64,000 bases of DNA from Paraphaeosphaeria minitans (GCA_015832175.1 WJXW01000010.1:372001-436000), one strand, 5' to 3'; positions 1 to 11,677 are shown, numbered from the stretch's first letter. A program made the numbers and translations. The notes: generated by a model not told the origin, from the sequence alone.

Positions 1-721
1 AGCTGAGCCCTCAACTTCCACTCCTGGGGAACCTTCCACTCGTTCTGGATCTTCTGGTCGACAATGGGGTTGTAGTGCTGGAGGTTGGCACCGAAGCCCT
101 CAGCCTCGAGCGCGGTCCAGGCGGCGAACTGGTGCATGGCGGAAGTGTGCTCCGACCAGTCACCGAAGTTGTGCGCGTAGATGGGGAAGGCCTTGCGAAG
201 ATCTTCGACGGGCTGGGGGTCCTCGAAGAAGAGGATCTGGACAGGGTTAGTGATGAGCTGTGAGACATGGTGGGGCAGATGCGATGACGGTGGTGCGACT
301 CGCATGAGCTAGTGGGGCAGGGGCTCTTGATGGCGAAGCTACGTGCTGACACACAACCCCAAGGTTCTCGATACTTCCAAATGAAGATTCTGGACGGGGA
401 GTGCGGCTGTAATTCGGCTCTACTTACAGTTCCGTAGGCGCCCTTGAAGGCATTGAGCTTGGGCTCAGTGCCGGACTTGTACTGGTCCTCGGGAACCTGA
501 GGTTTGAGAACCTCTGCGGTCAGCGTCCAAAACTTCTCATGCTCCTGGTTGAGGAGGACAACGACGCGGGTGGACTGCGAGTTGAACGAGGAAGGAACGT
601 GCAGGACGACCTGGTTGACGATGTCGACAATCTCCTTGTCGGACTTCGGGGCCTCTTTGTTGAGCTGATAGATGGAACGACGGTCCTTGAGAGCTTCGAG
701 GAAGGACTTCTGGGCAGCCAT
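1..721 (-). CDS. Nitroreductase family protein (Frm2/Hbn1-like), partial at the window start
   Basis: Two exons are read on the minus strand: 721-428 and 236-<1. The 191-nt intron opens with GTAAGT and closes with CCAG. The protein begins MAAQKSFLEALKDRRSIY and, across the junction, reads GAYGT then ILFFEDPQPVEDL, the usual course of fungal FMN-dependent nitroreductases of the Frm2/Hbn1 type. These act in redox stress and lipid signalling. The C-terminus lies outside the window. Start choice is uncertain. The frame stays open upstream to an ATG at 1075, and that extension has a hydrophobic stretch followed by a Ser/Thr/Arg-rich stretch (RTSFSTTSAT) resembling a mitochondrial presequence. I chose the ATG at 721 because the conserved domain begins there. 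Family confidence is high; start confidence is moderate. Confidence 0.82.
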
Positions 722-1694
722 TGTTGCTGATGTAGTAGAGAAAGAAGTACGTGAGGTTGAGCTGAAGATAGGTGTTGGAAGTCTGGAGATTGTTGGTTGT
801 TGACAGAAAGGTAGCGACTGCGCGACCCGACAGCTTTTGTATGCAGCGTGTCTCCAGGTCTGCTGGGCCATTTGTAAGGGCTTGCTCAGCGATAGCGCCA
901 TGTTGTCGAGAAAAGCGTGCGTGGTGGATCCCAGGCCCCCGTTTCGAGAAAAGTCGTCGCTCGGCAAGTGCAGGTGCGTGATGTGCTGGAGAAATACGGC
1001 AAGCAGAACCCCCGTAATTAGGCCGGCGCTGAGCGTCTTTGCGTTTGCGAGCATGGCCCAAGTCACATGAACCATGATGCACGGTGCTCTTTGTCGACGA
1101 AGGGATCGTTTTGCCCACGTCTGCCAGAGACCTCAAGGCGATCATACTGTTCGCGTGAGGCGCTGATGTCGATTCTGGCGTGGCGTGCCTCGGGGGTACC
1201 GGTAGCGCCCCGGGAGCGGGATCCAGCCTTGCCGGCGGATTAGCAACAGGCCCAGCCTTCTGAGTAAGGGGAGCGGAAACTCACCGCACCTGCTCAGAGG
1301 TCAGAAATGGCACTCTTTCGTTGACACAGATTGTGTGATGTTGACTGCTATCATTGCTACCATCTTTATCTCCGAAATCCTCGACGCCATTTCATCCGGA
1401 CTTACGCGTTCAGCGATGACGCAAAGATGCACGAAGATAAAAACCCTGCGATTGGCAGACCCTCACTTTGCGCAGAAGAACAATTGTATTGATCAAGAAC
1501 TCGCAGACTATCAGCATCGTCCAACTACATTGACAAGACGGGTACGAACCAGCTGTGATGATATCGCCTACAAGCACATTCCGCCGACATATACCCACAC
1601 GACAACGGCCCGAGCAGACGGCCCCATGACATCAAGCCATGTTGAGTTGTACTTCCGTGAAACATTTCTTGAGCTCCTATCATGGCACTGTGCT
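722..1694. other. Upstream region of the nitroreductase; no independent gene seen
   Basis: Positions 722-1075 are an open in-frame extension of the nitroreductase, either 5' leader or extra coding sequence. From 1076 to 1694 only short ORFs without recognisable domains are seen. Confidence 0.4.
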
Positions 1695-2244
1695 TTACAA
1701 CAGCGACGCCCAGATGCCCATCCCGGTACTGCCTAGGAGCAATACGCCCCTCCAAAGGTTCATCTTGCCCCACCTCTCCACAAGCTCCCTTGTGTCCTTC
1801 TCCTCCCCTTTCCCACTCTGCCCTCTCTTCGACAGCTCCGTGATCGTCCCCCACATAAGCAGGCGCGTATATGGTACGAGCCCTAACAGTCCGACCGCGG
1901 CCGCCACATACAAGTTCCTCTTCGCATATGACACGAGGCCAGTCGCGGTCAGAGTCGGATGGAAGGATGCACGGTACGCCAGAGTTGCGAAACCGAGTGA
2001 AGAAGTTATGGCGCATCCCGAAACTGGTAGAATGCCGGACTCGTAAAGGATGAGCCATTGCTTTGAGAGCGTTGCGCCGCTCGCATGGAGGAGGGCAGGA
2101 AAGACGATAATTGACGTCGAGAGATTTGCGCCTGTCATGTGAGTCAGCTCGAGATGGACTATAAAGGAACGAGGGGAGTATACCCGCTGCGAGAGACGCT
2201 GCGAGGATGCTGTATGTTTGGAGTGCAGGTGTGAGAAGGGACAT
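1695..2244 (-). CDS. DUF1772 membrane protein (anthrone-oxygenase-like)
   Basis: Two exons: 2244-2184 and 2131-1695. The 52-nt intron runs GTATAC to GACAG. The spliced product is 165 aa and starts MSLLTPALQTYSILAASLAA, continuing in frame into GANLSTSIIVFPALLHASGA. Several hydrophobic segments are spread over the protein (near residues 5-35, 55-75, 85-110 and at the C-terminus). This fits DUF1772, whose characterised fungal members include anthrone oxygenases that convert anthrones to anthraquinones; other members have no known function. The gene lies beside an MFS transporter and an AsaB-type oxygenase, so a tailoring role is plausible. No polyketide synthase is nearby, so the anthrone substrate is not supported by context. 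Confidence 0.78.
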
Positions 2245-2971
2245 GTTGATTGCTGCTAAGATGGCTCAATTGCTTCGAGGCGATCAAGGTGAGTTTCGTG
2301 CACTGGGGCTTCCGGCACATGAAAATGCAGCCTGCTCATCATTTACATATGCAACGAGGCTCATACTGCACAGCTGAAATCGAAGCCACCGCAGCCATGG
2401 TGCATTCCCCGGAGTTGTAGATACGGCCGAAGCTAGATTAGCCCGGCGCTAACGGACCAACATCCTGCCCATCCTCTTCGGATTGAGGCACATTCATTCT
2501 CAAGACGTGTCCATCACACCGATGGCGACTGCTCATCCCAGATCGCACATAAATGCTGTCCATTCTGCGCGCGAGAGCAGGTGGTCGGGAGTACTGTAAG
2601 AAGTGGCCGGTGGGGACATATGGCTGAGCCAACCTCTTGAAGTATAGTGTACGCGCCAACGTTCACTCAGTCTTGAGCCAGTAGCAGGCACCATCACATA
2701 AGCGTCTACAGTGCACCGATATTGAACTCACTCTTAAGCTACGTCCGAATTTGTCATAACATTGTTCAGCTGGGAGCTTCACAGCTCCGTATGTGAGACG
2801 ACCTCGAGCCACCAAATAGGGTCATCGTGCTGAGGTTCGGTATTTGGCCTTCGAACGGCGTTCATTGCGCATGAGATAGCAGACTCACAATATCGCGTTC
2901 GTCGGGGAGCAATCTGTGCAGGCTTCTTATGCTGATGAAATCAAGATTCATAGCGACCTCGCTGCTTATTC
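2245..2971. other. Intergenic, no gene seen
   Basis: Lies upstream of the DUF1772 gene and downstream of the MFS gene. Only a 73-residue unlikely ORF is present; no repeat stands out. Confidence 0.4.
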
Positions 2972-4549
2972 TTAATCAAGAATCGCACAATACGTGCTCC
3001 TTTCGCGAATCCGTTCACCCCAAAACCAGAGCACTAGAGCCGTGACGCAGCCAATCACGCTAAACACCCCAGACAGGATGGTAGCCCCGTAGCCGTATCC
3101 CACCGCATCAAACATGTACGGGGCGAATAATGGGAAGAAGGCAGAGAAGATGCTCCTTAGTATTAGATTCGTGGACACCGCAGACGCTGCGTAGGTCGTG
3201 TATGCATCAATCGTATAGACTGATACGCAGGACGAGCAGATGTAGCACCCAGCCGTGTATATTGCGCAACCAATATTGGGGAGGATCCAGTGTTGATGTG
3301 TCTCGCCAGTCCATCCCCACAGCATCAAGCCAGCTGGGGTGAGCAAAGTGCCGAGGAGCATGACTGGGATGCGGTACTCTGGGCAGCCTTTGTTGTTGGC
3401 AGAGCGAGCCCGAAGAATGGAATAGATTTTATCGTTCAAGTGGCCGGCGACTAGGACTCCCGCAACGTAGCCTATAGCTGCTGAGATGTAGTTGAGGCTG
3501 CTTGCTTGGGCACTTTGTCCATACTGTTTCATCCACAGTGTGGAATACATATACAAAAACAGAAACATGGTACCGTACAGCTGTTCAAACGTTATCATCT
3601 GATCACGTTTGGAATAACTAGTCATACCAAGGCCATGTACATGGCGAGAAGTTGAATCAGGAGCTGAGTTGCGAGCATGCGGGCAGGTCGCTGGATGTTA
3701 TCCCATACCAACAATTTGGTACTCCGCGTTGTCGGAATAGTATGCCCTTGCCCCGAAGCAGTCTCAGAAGTGAGTCTTCGCGCTCGATGCTGCTCGGCTA
3801 GTCGTGGTTCGAATGTTTCGTTGAGCACAAACACAGCCAAGATCAAAAGTGCTGCACTGATGATGGACGTGATCCAAAATGTCCAGCGCCAGCTGATGCT
3901 GTTTGAGATATATGCACCGGCAATGGGTCCCACCCCAGGCCCTAAGAGTGGGGCCGCCATGAATATCGCAAAGGCTCTTCCACGTTGATGCGGTGCCCAT
4001 ATATCTCCAATCACTCCTCCTGCAACTGCGTCTGCCGTGCACGCGCCAAAGCCAGAGAGGAGACGAAAAGCAAGCATCTGCCCTAAGTTGGTTGCAAATC
4101 CGCAACAAGTATTCCAGACGATGAACACAGCAGCGCCGGATAGAATAGCCGGCCGACGTCCATAGAGTTCTGACATTGGGGCGATGAGCAAAGGTCCGAA
4201 GCCGACGCCGATGAGTATCAGAGAGTTCACCAGTATCCATTGATAGCCCTTGGTAATGGAGAGATCTGTGGAGAGTGGCGTCCGTACTGGTGCTAGCATT
4301 GTCTCGGCCAATGGCTGGACAAAGGCAAAGGCTGATAGGATGAAGGTCACCACCCATTTCTTGGGCATTGGCCAGTTACGTGGTTTATCTCGGTCTGTTG
4401 TGCTCCACACATCGTGCTGTTCATGATATGGTCTGTGTCAGAGGCCGATTATCTGGAGTTCCAGTGCGACAGTACAGGATGAAACTGACAGATACTTGGG
4501 TGGGCTCCTGCACGGAAGGTGGATTAGGTATCACTTTTTCGCCGGACAT
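2972..4549 (-). CDS. MFS multidrug/polyamine transporter (DHA1 type)
   Basis: Three exons: 4549-4496, 4416-3628 and 3580-2972, giving 483 aa. The short first exon encodes MSGEKVIPNPPSVQEPTQ. It joins exon 2 through GTATCT...AACAG at HDVWSTTDRDKPRNWP, the cytosolic lead-in typical of fungal DHA1 transporters. The second intron is only 47 nt and restores MALLYGTMFLFLY. A loop motif GRRPAILSG follows the second membrane segment, and the pattern of hydrophobic segments fits 12 helices with a central cytosolic loop (LAEQHRARRLTSE). It is likely a plasma-membrane proton-coupled exporter of toxins, drugs or a metabolite made by neighbouring enzymes. The substrate cannot be read from sequence. An upstream in-frame ATG at 4705 is possible but less likely. 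Confidence 0.88.
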
Positions 4550-5331
4550 CTCGATGGCTGCGCTTGCACTTTGATGTGGTTGCGGACGTATTGCAATGGA
4601 TGAAAGGGTCAGCTCTACCACCGCGCGAAGTGGATCAGGTTGAGGACCCAGTGTGTGTAGGTGTATGCTCGTTCTACAAAAGGACTTAGGCTTTGACAGT
4701 GACAAAGATACTTATGTTCGTGAGTGGTAATGACGGTTCGAAAAGGCCGTTCAAGTGCTTGCCATCGGCCTGTATCGCATCTTCCCTATCGGCCGAACCC
4801 GACGTGCTGAGCTACGCCGCAGATGTTCTCCTGGGCTTTTGGCACGTACTCAGGCAGTGTCATGATTGATGATATGATTTGTTAAAGGGGGAGCTGCACC
4901 GCCGCAATGGGCAAAGTATCTAAACCCTGGGCGTGTAACCGATAGCAGGGAAACGAATCACAACGTGTCTGGAGACGATCCCACGAAAGGCAATTTATTG
5001 AAATAATCTATGGTCGGCAAGTACAAAGTAACCGTTTGGGAAAACGCTGCGCAATTACCTGCTCAAAAGAATATTGATAGGCATCACCTGAGCACCACTA
5101 GGTAAAATCCAGCAGATAACTGCTTGACCCTAACCCCTACACCCAATCATGCGACTAGATGTGTCGGCAGAAATAGTTTCGAAAAGAAAAAAAACTATTT
5201 TGAAACTTTGTCAGAATACTCGAAATTTCCCGCGAACACCAATGCCCTAACCTCGATGCTCCTCCTCGGCTTAGCATCCGGGGCGACATTATGGTGCCGG
5301 ATGCTAGCGTGAATGACGCCTGCTCCCCACG
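4550..5331. other. Intergenic, no gene seen
   Basis: Moderately AT-rich spacer between the MFS promoter side and the 3' end of the AsaB-like gene. It contains a short A-rich tract near 5187. No coding potential or RNA gene is recognised. Confidence 0.4.
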
Positions 5332-6284
5332 TCAGTCATCAGAACGACCAAATCTGCGGCTTAGCTTACGGGAGCTTTTGACATCGGGCTTCGAATCAAA
5401 ATGCTTGAAGATGAGGGCTTCCTCGGGCGTCTGTTGACGGAGAAAATGCCACTTCTGATTTGGGTTGTGATGTGCGTAGTACAGTGCTGTGACATCTCCC
5501 TGACGCACCGAGTCCGTTTCCATAAGCTCCGAAGCCTCCATCGTGTTGGTGTCGCATACAGCGAGAGCCCACTGGTCGACTGGGTAGTTCAAGGGTTTCC
5601 ATACGCTATTTTCAGATCAGCATTGGCCTTGCAAACTACGTGAAAATTTTACTTTATTGCTTGGACCCTCTGCGCGAATATCAAATCGGCATCCTGGGGA
5701 AAGCTACTCTGAATGCGTTTAACGATGGACACTGGTGCCATATCTGTGAGTGTAACGTTAGTAGAAAGAACTAAATTTCTTCGAGGACAAATCTGCGGCT
5801 TACCGACATGGGCAAAATTGCTTGGAAGCAGATTGTTAGACTGATCTCGGAAATTGACGCGGCCTTCTGGGTAGCAAACGCTGCTATCTCGGATCTTGTC
5901 TCATCAGATACTCCTCCGCAGCGTTGGTGAAAAAAGCTGCCATACCCTCCAGTCATAAACAAAGATGGTGCCAGCGTCAGCGATTTCCTTTCGCACTAAA
6001 TCTTTAATAGCGGAAATGTAGCACTGGTCAATCTCGGTCATGTTATCTAGCCTCGCAAATCCTTCTAGGAACCTGCTGGTGAAGCCGTGGTTGTCGATGT
6101 CAAAATAATCCACATTATCTCGAAAATCTTGAACTAGGACGTTTTTCTCTTCCCAAAGTAGGTTGTTATCACGTTGTGCGGGTGTGGAAAGATCACTTCC
6201 TGTCAACATTTGGAATGGCTTTTCCGTGTCGTAAAGCGGATCTCGCCGTAGGAATTTTATTGATGCAGGTTCAAAGTGAGCCAT
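5332..6284 (-). CDS. CmcJ/AsaB-type hydroxylase/desaturase-like oxidoreductase
   Basis: Four exons: 6284-5946, 5894-5804, 5743-5653 and 5605-5332, giving 264 aa. The introns are 51, 60 and 47 nt, all GT-AG. The phases restore the family blocks FVYDWRIRDSS, NFAHVDMAPVSIVKRIQ, and QAINVWKPLNYPVDQWALAVCD. These are the landmarks of the CmcJ/AsaB/GA4-desaturase-like family, whose members tailor secondary metabolites (for example AsaB in aspergillic acid biosynthesis). The HVD motif is the likely metal or cofactor site by family analogy. Start is the ATG of MAHFEP; the frame is open 31 codons further upstream. The acidic C-terminus ends RFGRSDD. Neighbours are consistent with a tailoring enzyme, but the substrate is unknown. 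Confidence 0.85.
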
Positions 6285-7252
6285 GATGATAGTTGTATGC
6301 ATACAAAATGCTGAGCGCAGACAAGGGGTCTTGAGAACACTGATAATCACAGATGGCATTGGGGCGATCAGCTGCAAACGTAGCTCACGTGCTTAATGTC
6401 AAGGCCTGGAGCGAGAGCATAATCCGGTTTATGTAACCCATGCCTGGCAACGCCTAAGCAATAAGCAAGAAATGGTCCGTGTCATTTTGTGGAAATGCCG
6501 AGGGGCGGGGGATGTACGGGGGAGGCAGTAAGGTTAGTGCATGATGCAGTGAGACGATTTCTATTCAGTAGTTGAGCATCCATGCCCGTAGATGATGTAC
6601 AACACATCAATGATAAGCTTGCATCAGTGATTCTTGACGATCTGTATGTCCAGAAGCGGGAGTCCCGAGGGGTAATGAAGTAATTGCATTCGACCGATGC
6701 GACATTGGTAGTGTATATTTACCCACAAAGAGCTCATGTTGCCCGTCATCTTTTGTTCTCTCTACTACCATCACATTAAAGTCTTATTGTCGGATAAGGC
6801 ACTTTTGGAACCTCCCAGTTGCCATCCACTCTCACGCCTTTGAACAGTACAAATCTTGACAACATGGATCCTGCTCCAACCTTCGCCGCGATCGCTGTTA
6901 GCAAATCCAATGATGATAATCGTGTTCAGCCCTGGAAGAGCTACAATCTCGGAAAAGCCGAGAATGGCTCTGTCGAATGGCTCAACACAAACGGAAAGGT
7001 CAACGCTTTGACCAATGCCTTTCAGATCTAGGCTCCCTCCTGAGGTACGAGCTGGTGAAATTGTTCCAACATTTCTAAGACTGGTACTGATTAGTTGCAG
7101 GTATCTATGTAGGAGCGTCACTTCAACATTAGGCTGGGAATGCTGGAGAACAGATGCTGGCAGCGCACTGAATGTAGTCACTCATTTATCAAATACAACA
7201 ATCTGAATGTTCCCTTGTCAATTCAATGCAGTGCGATACTGAGACTTTATTC
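6285..7252. other. Intergenic region with one doubtful small ORF
   Basis: Separates the AsaB-like gene from the 3' end of the GNAT gene. A pyrimidine-rich stretch near 6753-6775 precedes the small plus-strand ORF listed separately. Nothing else is recognisable. Confidence 0.4.
6864..7031 (+). CDS. Doubtful small ORF, 55 aa
   Basis: An ATG in a favourable context (ACAACATGG) opens a 55-codon frame starting MDPAPTFAAIAVSKSNDDN and ending NALTNAFQI. A CT-rich stretch about 100 nt upstream could be a leader. I do not recognise a family, see no signal peptide, and see no convincing downstream exon. It could be a remnant or chance ORF. Confidence 0.2.
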   Translation: MDPAPTFAAIAVSKSNDDNRVQPWKSYNLGKAENGSVEWLNTNGKVNALTNAFQI

Positions 7253-7851
7253 TTACCAAAAGCCGTGACTGCTATTATAGGCCTCTCTATGCACACGACG
7301 ATTAGCAATAACCGTCCTCTTCATGCTCCACACCGATTGAGATTCAGTGAGTATCTCTTCAACTTTAGTGAAGCCATTCGCGCAATACAAAGAGTTTTCA
7401 GGTGATGATGAGTAGGTCCAGACCTCCAAGCCCATAGAGTCCGCCCTATCAAGGCCCCACTGCATGAGCGACTCCGCAGAGTGGTTGTCTTCTTCCAGTG
7501 CTCGAGTGGAGATAAGATAGAGATCTATGCATAGTATTTACATCAGCAGTTAAAAGCAAGCAATTGAACGAGGTAACGTCGGGAAAAGGACTTACAAACA
7601 TGAGGATGTGTAGTTGGCCCTGTCCAACACCCCGGGTGCTTCTGGGAAGTGTAGATGAACCACACTGAGATTCCTACGATGGCATCGGCGATCGTATCCA
7701 CGACTTTCGTAACGTAGCATTCTGAGTTGTTGCTACATTCCTTTTCGATTGAGGTGAGGCTCCCAAGCGTACTTCCAGGCGTGTTAGCGATGAGTCGTTG
7801 TATGGCTTCCCAGTCTCTGCCAGGGTCGACAAGAGTTATCTCGGTAGACAT
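7253..7851 (-). CDS. GNAT-like N-acetyltransferase with degenerate acetyl-CoA loop
   Basis: Two exons: 7851-7596 and 7524-7253, 175 aa, with a 71-nt GTAAGT...ATAG intron. The start MSTEITLVDPGRDWEAIQR is a typical fungal GNAT lead-in. The C-terminal half reads MQWGLDRADSMGLEVWTYSS and LYCANGFTKVEEI, matching the helix and strand that follow the acetyl-CoA site in this family. The pyrophosphate-binding loop, normally Q/R-x-x-G-x-G/A after the beta-4 strand, reads EEDNHSAES here and has no glycine. Either the enzyme is inactive, or it binds cofactor differently, or it is a decaying copy. The reading frame is intact. Confidence 0.72.
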
Positions 7852-8331
7852 CGTGATGTACTACTGATCTTACAAACCGGAAAAACATACCTACTGTGTG
7901 GGTTATGTAACCGGGACTGCACTTATCTACTGGGTGACACATAAACCACCGCCCTGCCCCTTTTTTGGAGACAAGATATATCATCCTCCAGGCAACCGTC
8001 TGCCTGATTCCCGAGCCTCTGTCACTCCCAATTTGACCTTATCTTGTGCTTACTGAAGCGCGGTTCTGATCTGCAGTCAACGTTCCTTGGCGTTGAACCC
8101 CATCTGGGCATCCGCCGTGCGTTGTGTAACAATGAAACACTGATAGCCTAATTAGGTGCGACATGCAGATGTGCGCTTGCGGCGGTCCATATTTCAGAAG
8201 CCATGTGTCGTGCCGCAATGGAGCGAGCCGCCTCGCCGGGTTTGACAAGCCGAAAAACCACCAGAAAATATCTGCAGTAATACCATATCATACGAAATAT
8301 CTCAGCCGTCCCTCGTAACTCCAGTCTAGGC
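7852..8331. other. Divergent intergenic region (GNAT / rhodopsin-domain gene)
   Basis: Start codons of two oppositely oriented genes flank this 480-nt stretch, so it probably holds both promoters. No defined binding site is claimed. Confidence 0.45.
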
Positions 8332-9474
8332 ATGGCTCGAACTTTGGTTACGCCGTCTAACCGCAGTCCATTAGTTCACATTCTTACATGGCTTTTCTTT
8401 TTCAATAGCGTGTTCCTGCTTGTCATTCGTCAGGTGACACGAAGTGCTTCGAGCGCAGCGTTCAGAATCTGGGACTATTTAATCATTGTTGCAGTGGTTT
8501 GTGCTCATCTTCAAGAACGTCCATGTGTGCGTTTTGACCAAGACAGGTGATCAGTTTCGCTCAGTCCATCTTAGTTTCGAGGGCAGCAGCCTCCGGCCTC
8601 GGTAAACCCATACAGTCGTTAGCAGAGTCACAGAGACAATCATTGTTCAAAGCAAACTATGTCGCAACCATACTCCTTATCTGCAGTATGGGGATCTCAA
8701 AGCTTTCCGCGGTATACTTCACGAAGAGCTTGAGCCCTGACCAAACTCACTATCGAACGTCGAATGCTATCGCAGGTGCAACGCTGGTGTGGATGACACT
8801 AGGAATCATCGTTGCAATCTTCCAATGCGCACCACCTCGAACTTGGGATACATTGGACCCTGGCCGGTGCATAAATCTGGTATGTCTCTACTCCTAGGTT
8901 TTAATCGGATATTAAAAGGCCCAGTACTGACTAGAGGCAGATAGCGTGGTGGACATTTGTCGGTGCTGGGAACGTTCTTACTGATCTCAGTATTGTGATC
9001 GTACAAACACTGCTCCTTCGAGGACTGCAAATGGCGAGATTGAGCAAGGTTCTGCTTCTCGCCATCTTCTCGTTCCGATTGATGTGAGTTCATCTGCACC
9101 CTTGATTTTCTAGAAGGCTAATGCTCAACAGCGTCGTAGGCGTAACGATGGCACAAGTTGTCATCTATCATAAATCTGCGGTCCGACAAGATATGACCCT
9201 GCATTTATGGTTACCCGTGGTTCTCAACGAAGTCGTCCAATCCATGCAAATTTCGGCGGCGTGCATTCCTCATATCAAACGCTTCTTAGAGAGCTTGGAG
9301 TCCGGTATGATTCGCGTGGAAGAGCCTGAGGCGCAGGGCGGCACCGAGCTTCAGAACACCGGAAGGACCGGGGCAAGTGGGGGCTCAGGGCGCAGTGGGC
9401 TGAGTGCGAAGCTTACTCTAGGCCTGAGAATACCGTCTCGCAGCCATAGAATGAGCGAGGCTGAGAGAAGATAG
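8332..9474 (+). CDS. Rhodopsin-domain (PTH11-like) integral membrane protein, copy A
   Basis: Four exons: 8332-8496, 8547-8879, 8941-9083 and 9132-9474, giving 327 aa. All three introns are GT-AG, and the phases join to AVVISFAQSILVSR, CINLIAWWTFVGAGNVLTDL and FSFRLIVVGVTMAQ. Seven hydrophobic segments are seen. The conserved Cys pair (FQCAPP, GRCINL) and the following TDLSIVIV stretch are hallmarks of the fungal rhodopsin-like seven-helix family often near metabolite clusters. The C-terminal tail is Gly/Ser-rich and cytosolic by family topology. The ligand is unknown; members are not photoreceptors as far as is known. Confidence 0.82.
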
Positions 9475-9858
9475 GTGCATTTTCCCATTTCGTAGCAATA
9501 TCAGCTGTGCATACATGAGCTGGGGCGAATAGTCCAGCTTGTCCATTTGGCGCACCCCACGGCAGTGATCGTCTTCTCGTTCCACGACAGCGGATCCTGC
9601 CCCAACACTGCGCCTCTTACCTGCGTCAACCGGTTAAATACCTTCTCATAACGGTGGGCCAAATGGTTCGGCCCGCAGCAGCTTATCGGTGTAAAATGTC
9701 CATCCGAAACATGGGCGTAAGGGAGGCACCCACTGCTGCCTCATTCCTGTTCAACATGTCAGCGAACCATATCGTAGATCTCGAATTGCACAGACGACAT
9801 AAGCTGCGCTTTCTCCGTCCATGCTCGTGCGCATGTGCTAGTTATCATAAACATCACC
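9475..9858. other. Intergenic, probable promoter of the permease gene
   Basis: Tandem genes on the same strand flank this 384-nt spacer. No coding signal is recognised. Confidence 0.4.
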
Positions 9859-11677
9859 ATGTCGAAATATAATGTTGAAATATTTTCCTCGGAACCGCGG
9901 CGCGATAAAGACGGATATGATGATGCAGTGCTCGCCCGCGTAGGAAAGAAAGCCGTATTGAAGGTACTGAGCTAGCAACATTATCGTTAGAACAGAACAA
10001 CTGACGTAATAGCGAAATTTTGGCTCAGTTACAATCTTGGGATTCAGTTGCGTCGTTCTGATTACATGGGAAAGTGCTTTGCAGGTCTTTCTCTTGGGAT
10101 TGCAAAAGTTAGTCTTTCAGGAACTACTGCGCTGAGTGTTAGTGAATCCGCTGACGGCAACAGTGGGGGACCAGGAACATTAGTATACGGATACCTGATC
10201 GTCTGGCTGGGCACGTTGTCAGTGTTCGCAACACTTTCTGAGCTTGTCTCAATGGCGCCTACCTCGTCTGGACAATATCATTGGGTTGCGATGCTTGCGC
10301 CCGTGTCAGCACGAAGGGCGCTGAGCTATGTTACAGGCAAGTTGAACAGACGAAACAGGAACACAATCTGATGGTATTAGGTTGGCTCACTGTCTGCGGT
10401 TGGCAAGCTCTGGTCGCATCAGGCGGTTTTATAACAGCGACGCTGATACAAGGCCTGATGGTGCTCACCCACCCGTCATACCTGACTGAATGGAAGAACT
10501 GGCATGGCACACTCATGTACTGGGCAGTTATCTTGATATGTGTGTTCATCAACACCTTCATCGCAAAGCTGCTCCCCAAGTTCGAAGGCCTACTCCTGGT
10601 CATTCATATTCTCGGCTTTTTCGGAGTCGCCATTCCGCTGATCGTGCTCGCGGAGCATAGCGATACTACGTTCGTCTTTAAAACATTCATTTTCAGCGGT
10701 GGGTGGCCGTCCAATGGCCTGTCGTTCTGCATAGGTTTGCTCGGCAACGTCTTCGCGTTCATGGGTGCTGACGCAGCTATGCATATGGCTGAAGAGATCT
10801 ACAACGCCCCAGTAGTAGTACCAAACGCTATCTTGCAAAGTATTGTCATCAACGGGGCTATGGGGCTCGCTATGATGATAGTAGTACTCTACTGCATTTC
10901 CGATATTGATCTGGCTCTTGCAGAAAACCCGATGTACCCTATCATGTCTATCTTTCGGCAAGCATTGGGTTCCGTGTCTGGAGCTGCTGTCATGTCTTCC
11001 GTTCTCGTTGTCATGGCTTTCAGTGCCACAACCGGCATCATGTCATCGTCATCTCGTATCTTCTGGGCCTTCTCCCGGGACCATGGGCTCCCTGGGTGGC
11101 GTTTCATAGATAAGGTATGTATGGGCGCTCCAGTATATTCGCTCCTGACATTGGCGTCCAGGTTGACCGGCGTACCGGGATTCCATTGAACGCAGTCGCG
11201 GCCACATCCGTAATCGCTTGTTTGCTTGCATTCGTCAATATCGGAAACCCGACTGCCTTCAACGGCGTGGTATCGCTCACCATTGCCTCTCTCTTTGGAT
11301 CTTACCTCCTCGCCTGCGGGTGTCTTTTGTGGCGTCGTTTTCAAGGTGACATAGGCGAATGCGAGGGCATCAGCACGCATGGATCAATTGCTAACACCAT
11401 GGGCGGAAGACTGGTCTGGGGACCTTGGAAGCTACCCGAGCGTCTTGGAATTGCCAACAACATCCTTGCCTGTTGCTACCTAGTGTTCATTCTCTTCTTT
11501 AGCTTCTGGCCGTCGACGTTTCCAGTCACTCTAAAGAGTATGAACTGGGCAATTTTGGTGACCGGTGTGGTTGTTGCGTTCAGCGCAATATATTATGCGC
11601 TATGGGGGAAACGGGCTTACGCAGGGCCTGTCGTGGAGGTATTGCCCATCGAAGCGGAAAGCCTTCCGAGAGCTTGA
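9859..11677 (+). CDS. Amino-acid/GABA/choline-type permease (APC superfamily)
   Basis: Five exons: 9859-9963, 10013-10107, 10164-10336, 10381-11114 and 11162-11677, giving 540 aa. Joins restore RNFGSVTILGFSC, LLGLQNGGPGTLVYGYL, SYVTGWLTVCGWQ and FIDKVDRRTGIPLNAVAA. The order of blocks (GGPG loop, SMAPTSSGQYHWVAMLAP, LPKFEGL, FMGADAAMHMAEE, SSSRIFWAFSRD) is that of fungal GABA/choline permeases with about 12 membrane helices. It would import a nitrogenous metabolite at the plasma membrane. The third intron uses a GC donor (separate entry). Its place between a rhodopsin-domain gene and an F-box gene gives no direct clue to substrate. Confidence 0.9.
10337..10380 (+). other. GC-AG intron in the permease gene
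   Basis: The 44-nt intron begins GCAAGT after an exonic ACAG and ends ATTAG. Using it gives SYVT-G-WLTVCGWQ, the conserved sequence of the family. No GT donor nearby keeps the frame. AG|GCAAGT is the usual context of fungal GC donors. Confidence 0.78.
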
